Below are positions 61,310 through 64,000 of a stretch of DNA of 64,000 nucleotides, piece by piece. The notes below the pieces were generated by a model, which had not been told where the DNA came from, searched no databases, and was given only the letters and a program-made list of their open reading frames with translations. The position numbers were made by a program, and so were the translations under genes. This stretch comes from Bacteroidia bacterium (GTDB lineage: Bacteria; Bacteroidota; Bacteroidia; Chitinophagales; Chitinophagaceae): assembly GCA_030427635.1 (NCBI GenBank), contig JAUIBA010000019.1, forward strand, positions 1 to 64,000, read 5' to 3'. Within the stretch, counting starts at the first letter, position 1. Every line of letters begins with the position of its first letter.

Positions 61310-63250
61310 TTATTCAAATAATACATGTTTGTCTTTCGGCCTTTCCTCATATCTCCAGTGAAATCTGCTCAGACGCTCGTTAGGGAGGTCTGCTTTGTCC
61401 ATTGGTGTCTGCTGCTGATGTATATCCTGTTCAAAACGTATTGTTTTTATCTGCTGTGTGCCAAAGTAGATACGCATCAGTACACTGGATGCATCATTGA
61501 CCCCTATATAGGCGCCACCATCATCTTTGGTGTAGTAGATACATTGTGCATCGGGATTTACTATCATCTTGCGTATAGCATTGTCCTTAAAGAAAGCCGT
61601 GAGCGATTTTCCCTGTATCTGGTCAAACAGCTCTGCCTGTTCCGGGCCAGACCGTGATACCATTAGTGAGTTATTAGGGATATACATACTTTTTACCCCT
61701 CCGCTGTCCATCAGCATCATTATAGTATCGCCGGTTATCTGGCTACCCCTTGCCCATGCTACCGGCTCATACATCATGCGCACTATAGAGTCGGCACGGG
61801 TATAGGTAATGCTGTCGCATTTGGCCTGCATGGAGTCTGAGAATATAAGCACATGGTGGTAGCCGGTAAAGAACACAGGTGCCGTACTATCGTTGCCCGT
61901 ACTGTCGTATGTCGGCGGAGTAGATATGTCGGCAGTTGCCTGTTTCCTTTTTTTATGTCTGCCACCGCTTACCTCAGTAGCAGCAGTTACAGGTTTCTTT
62001 TTGGCCGTATCCCTCAGCAGGTCGGTAACGTACCTTTTATAGGGTGGTATTATCCATGTGCTGTCTGGTTGTGCAGCCACGGTATCTATGGCTATAGTAT
62101 CGGCAGCAGTGGGTGCTGGTACTGGTTTGAAAGGTTTGTTTATTTTCCGCTTTATAGTGTCATTTGTGGGTTTGCTACCACTACCTGTACTGGCTTTAAT
62201 GCTGTCGGCTGTCGCATTGTGTACCACATCCGGGGTATCCTGCGGCATCTGAAAGGTGTGCCCCTTTACCTTTATCATAGGTGCGGCATAAAATGTATCT
62301 GCACGCATATAAAAGGTATCCTTCCCGTTTGCCAGTTCCATCACCGGCTTTTCTGTAGCCCATAGTATGCGTTGTTTTCTGAAGTAATCAGCCCTTCCGC
62401 AGTAGATGGTGGCATGCTGTGCCGTATCTGTAGATATCACATTCCCTATCGCAAATCCGTAGCCCGATGTCTTGTCATAGTGCATAGAGTCTGCTTCTAT
62501 GTATTGCCCGTCATTCCATATAGAGGAGTGCCCGCTGAACTTTGCTATCACATTTTTACTGTCATAGGTACCATTCCATGCCGTTAGTACAGATCTTCCA
62601 CTGTCGCTGGTTACTACAGAGTAGTCATAGAATGTCTCCACCCGGCTTTCCGTATTGTAGCCCATGTCTTTTGAGGCTATTTTATACTGTGGGTCCAGTA
62701 CCAGTACATTACCGGTAAAGCGTGCATCGTGCGAGCGCACATTATACACCCCATAGTTGCTGGTCACAATAGTACTGTCGCTCTGCAGTGTTCCGCTTCT
62801 GTTATAGATACCCGTTTTTGAGGTAAGGTCATAGGTCAGCTCTTCACACCACAGCTTATTTTTACCATCGGTAAGTATTACCTGTCCGGTCATGTAGGCA
62901 ATGCGCTTGTCCGATGCGTATCTCAGAAAGTCACATACACCCTCTGTGCCACCCTGCTGGGCTATACGCACATTGCTGAATGCCTCCAGCTTCTTCTGCT
63001 CTACAAATTGATACAGGCTGTCGCAGTACAGGGTATCAGTACCCTGATATATCACTACATCATCTATGAATTTATTGAAGGAGCCACTATCTGTAGTGTA
63101 GTGCTCTATTGCGCCGGTGTTGGCTATTACTATGCGTATTTTATTGGCAGTATCTACTGTTGGCTCCTGTGCATAACCATGTTGCACAAGCAGCAGCTGA
63201 GTCATTACCATTGCGGTAATCCATCTTAGTACGGGGAATAACGACCTCAT
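61310..63250 (-). CDS. OstA-like/LptA-like periplasmic lipopolysaccharide transport protein
   Basis: The 646-residue protein has a signal peptide (MVMTQLLLVQHGYAQ). The N-terminal 320 residues are of OstA/LptA type. They consist of repeated short strands with TDSGSFNKFIDDVVIYQGTDTLYCDSLYQF, AFSNVRIAQQGG, ITGQ-like YMTGQVILTDGKNKLWCEELTYD and NRSGTLQSDSTIVTSNYGVYN. This matches the OstA_2 type that is widespread in Bacteroidota. A long Pro/Lys/Thr-rich linker (about 340-440) precedes a second beta domain (YHHVLIFSDSMQAKCDSITYTRADSIVRMMYEPVAWARGSQITGD). The likely job is carrying LPS across the periplasm together with LptB/C/D/E, none of which are in the window. The gene starts 11 bp after the MCE gene stop, suggesting an operon. 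Confidence 0.85.
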   Translation of the reverse strand: MRSLFPVLRWITAMVMTQLLLVQHGYAQEPTVDTANKIRIVIANTGAIEHYTTDSGSFNKFIDDVVIYQGTDTLYCDSLYQFVEQKKLEAFSNVRIAQQGGTEGVCDFLRYASDKRIAYMTGQVILTDGKNKLWCEELTYDLTSKTGIYNRSGTLQSDSTIVTSNYGVYNVRSHDARFTGNVLVLDPQYKIASKDMGYNTESRVETFYDYSVVTSDSGRSVLTAWNGTYDSKNVIAKFSGHSSIWNDGQYIEADSMHYDKTSGYGFAIGNVISTDTAQHATIYCGRADYFRKQRILWATEKPVMELANGKDTFYMRADTFYAAPMIKVKGHTFQMPQDTPDVVHNATADSIKASTGSGSKPTNDTIKRKINKPFKPVPAPTAADTIAIDTVAAQPDSTWIIPPYKRYVTDLLRDTAKKKPVTAATEVSGGRHKKRKQATADISTPPTYDSTGNDSTAPVFFTGYHHVLIFSDSMQAKCDSITYTRADSIVRMMYEPVAWARGSQITGDTIMMLMDSGGVKSMYIPNNSLMVSRSGPEQAELFDQIQGKSLTAFFKDNAIRKMIVNPDAQCIYYTKDDGGAYIGVNDASSVLMRIYFGTQQIKTIRFEQDIHQQQTPMDKADLPNERLSRFHWRYEERPKDKHVLFE

Positions 63251-63261
63251 TCTTGCCGGTA

Positions 63262-64000
63262 TCAGTCCTTTTTCTTACCCCCGAATACGCTGACACTGAT
63301 ATACCTGCCGGGGCGGGCTTTAAGGTCGTCAGTAAGATTATTTATGGATTTCAGCGAGCTGTTAAGGTTATTATACAGCTCTTTATCATTCACCAGCATA
63401 CCCATGGTTCCCTTGCCATCATTTATCTTGCTCATAATGGCGTGCAGCTCTCCCGCCACTTTTTCCAGGTCGGCTATAGTTTTCTGAATGGGAGCATTAG
63501 CCAGCTGGGCCGATAGTTTGTTGGTATTATTCAGAATACTGCGGATGGTGTCATTACTCTTAGCCAGATTGGCCGTGATGCTGTTGGTATTACGGATGAT
63601 ACTGTTCAGCTGGCCATTTTCATTTGTAAGTTTCGCCAGATTGTCTGACGTTGTTTTTAATGACAGCAGTGTACCTGATATTGCAGTTTTATTATCCTCA
63701 TTCAGTAGTGAGTTCACACGTGCCAGTGTCACGTTAAATGAAGCTATTGTCTCCTTCAGCTCTTCCAGTCTCGGTGTCAGTGAGCCGGATACCTGATCTA
63801 CTACGTCCGAGCTTTTTGCCGATTCCAGTATAGCGCCAGCCGGCTCTTCTCCCGGCCCTGAGCCCAGGTCCAGGCTTATTACTTTTGTTCCCAGCAGGTC
63901 GGCCGATGCCAGACTGGCTATTGTTCCCTTAGGCACTGATACCTTACCTTTTATAGCAAAGGTTACCTTTATTCCTTTCTCACCAGCCAGCTCCATGCTC
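63262..64000 (-). CDS. MCE/MlaD family protein, C-terminal part (cut by window edge)
   Basis: Only the C-terminal about 245 residues are visible, because the frame stays open to the right edge. The visible start, IKVTFAIKGKVSVPKGTIASLASADLLGTKVISLDLGSG, is the second half of an MCE domain (the pattern of A.I...G.LG...I.L). It is followed by a helical coiled coil (about 60-215): LTPRLEELKETIASFNVTLARVNSLL, NENGQLNSIIRNTNSITANLAKSN and TIADLEKVAGELHAIMSKINDG. Proteins of this type form periplasmic tubes that carry lipids between the membranes, with an ATPase (MlaF) and permease (MlaE). Those partners are likely to lie to the right of the window. It probably shares an operon with the OstA-like gene. 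Confidence 0.88.
   Translation of the reverse strand, partial: SMELAGEKGIKVTFAIKGKVSVPKGTIASLASADLLGTKVISLDLGSGPGEEPAGAILESAKSSDVVDQVSGSLTPRLEELKETIASFNVTLARVNSLLNEDNKTAISGTLLSLKTTSDNLAKLTNENGQLNSIIRNTNSITANLAKSNDTIRSILNNTNKLSAQLANAPIQKTIADLEKVAGELHAIMSKINDGKGTMGMLVNDKELYNNLNSSLKSINNLTDDLKARPGRYISVSVFGGKKKD

Noticed and set aside
1-64000. tRNA, rRNA, riboswitch or replication origin
   Set aside because: I found no T-loop-like motif, no rRNA segment, no known riboswitch core and no DnaA-box cluster by eye. A model-based scan could still find weak ones.

Overview
The window looks like a chromosomal segment of a Bacteroidota bacterium, most likely from the Chitinophagaceae or a close relative. 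Several things point there. There is a type IX secretion (T9SS) component (PorT-like) together with several cargo proteins carrying type A or type B C-terminal sorting domains. There are Bacteroidota-specific envelope proteins (lipidated TamL, OstA-like, DUF5777, tRNA_anti-like OB fold, WbqC). There is a fused isobutyryl-CoA mutase. Many genes have the TAnnTTTG -7 promoter element and no Shine-Dalgarno sequence. I saw no rRNA, tRNA, CRISPR array, intact prophage or intact insertion sequence.

Layout. 1-4.2 kb is the most accessory part. It holds a solo end resembling an IS21-family element, at least three kinds of shuffled hairpin repeat modules, a small PH-like membrane protein, a secreted HExxH protein and an orphan protein with a phage-terminase-small-subunit-like HTH and a proline-rich tail. 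4.2-7.4 kb holds a putative lipid A deacylase (LpxR family), a GT61 glycosyltransferase and an M28-type peptidase whose catalytic Glu position is His. 7.5-12.5 kb holds two secreted surface proteins, one with seven 57-residue tail-fibre-like repeats and one a T9SS type A cargo with Ig-like domains. 13-18 kb holds a GT-C-like membrane protein, a YdjM-type membrane protein and an M13 metalloprotease lipoprotein. 18.2-21.3 kb is a large PKD/type B cargo protein, followed by a candidate small RNA gene. 21.5-25.9 kb carries an FAD oxidoreductase, a subtilase, and two lipoproteins. 26-32 kb holds porT, a thiolase, an EEP-family lipoprotein, a DinB protein and an SBBP-repeat cargo. 32.5-42.3 kb holds a PIG-L deacetylase, asparagine synthase, a four-gene envelope/cytochrome operon (DUF5777, YceI, CX4CH lipoprotein, OB fold), a PaaI thioesterase, a low-complexity lipoprotein and a WbqC/DegT-like/GNAT sugar-modification operon. 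42.5-47.1 kb holds icmF and an NHL-repeat protein. 47.3-64 kb is dominated by outer-membrane biogenesis: tamB-tamL, a 757-aa secreted protein with a possible caspase-like C-terminal domain, uvrA, an omega-like subunit, bamD, an OstA/LptA-like protein and an MCE/MlaD protein that runs off the right edge.

How the genes fit together. Most of the window serves the cell envelope: building it (TamB/TamL, BamD, OstA-like, MCE), exporting to it (PorT and its cargo), decorating or remodelling it (LpxR, GT61, GT-C, WbqC operon, PIG-L), and digesting peptides there or outside the cell (M13, M28, S8, HExxH protein). The best candidates for something undescribed are: (i) the 757-aa protein next to tamBL with a His/Cys pair in clan-CD-like context; (ii) the orphan transcript with a consensus promoter and intrinsic terminator at about 21.4-21.55 kb; (iii) the mosaic hairpin repeats near the orphan terminase-like HTH protein. 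No computation or database search was run. Family names come from motif recognition and are graded by confidence.
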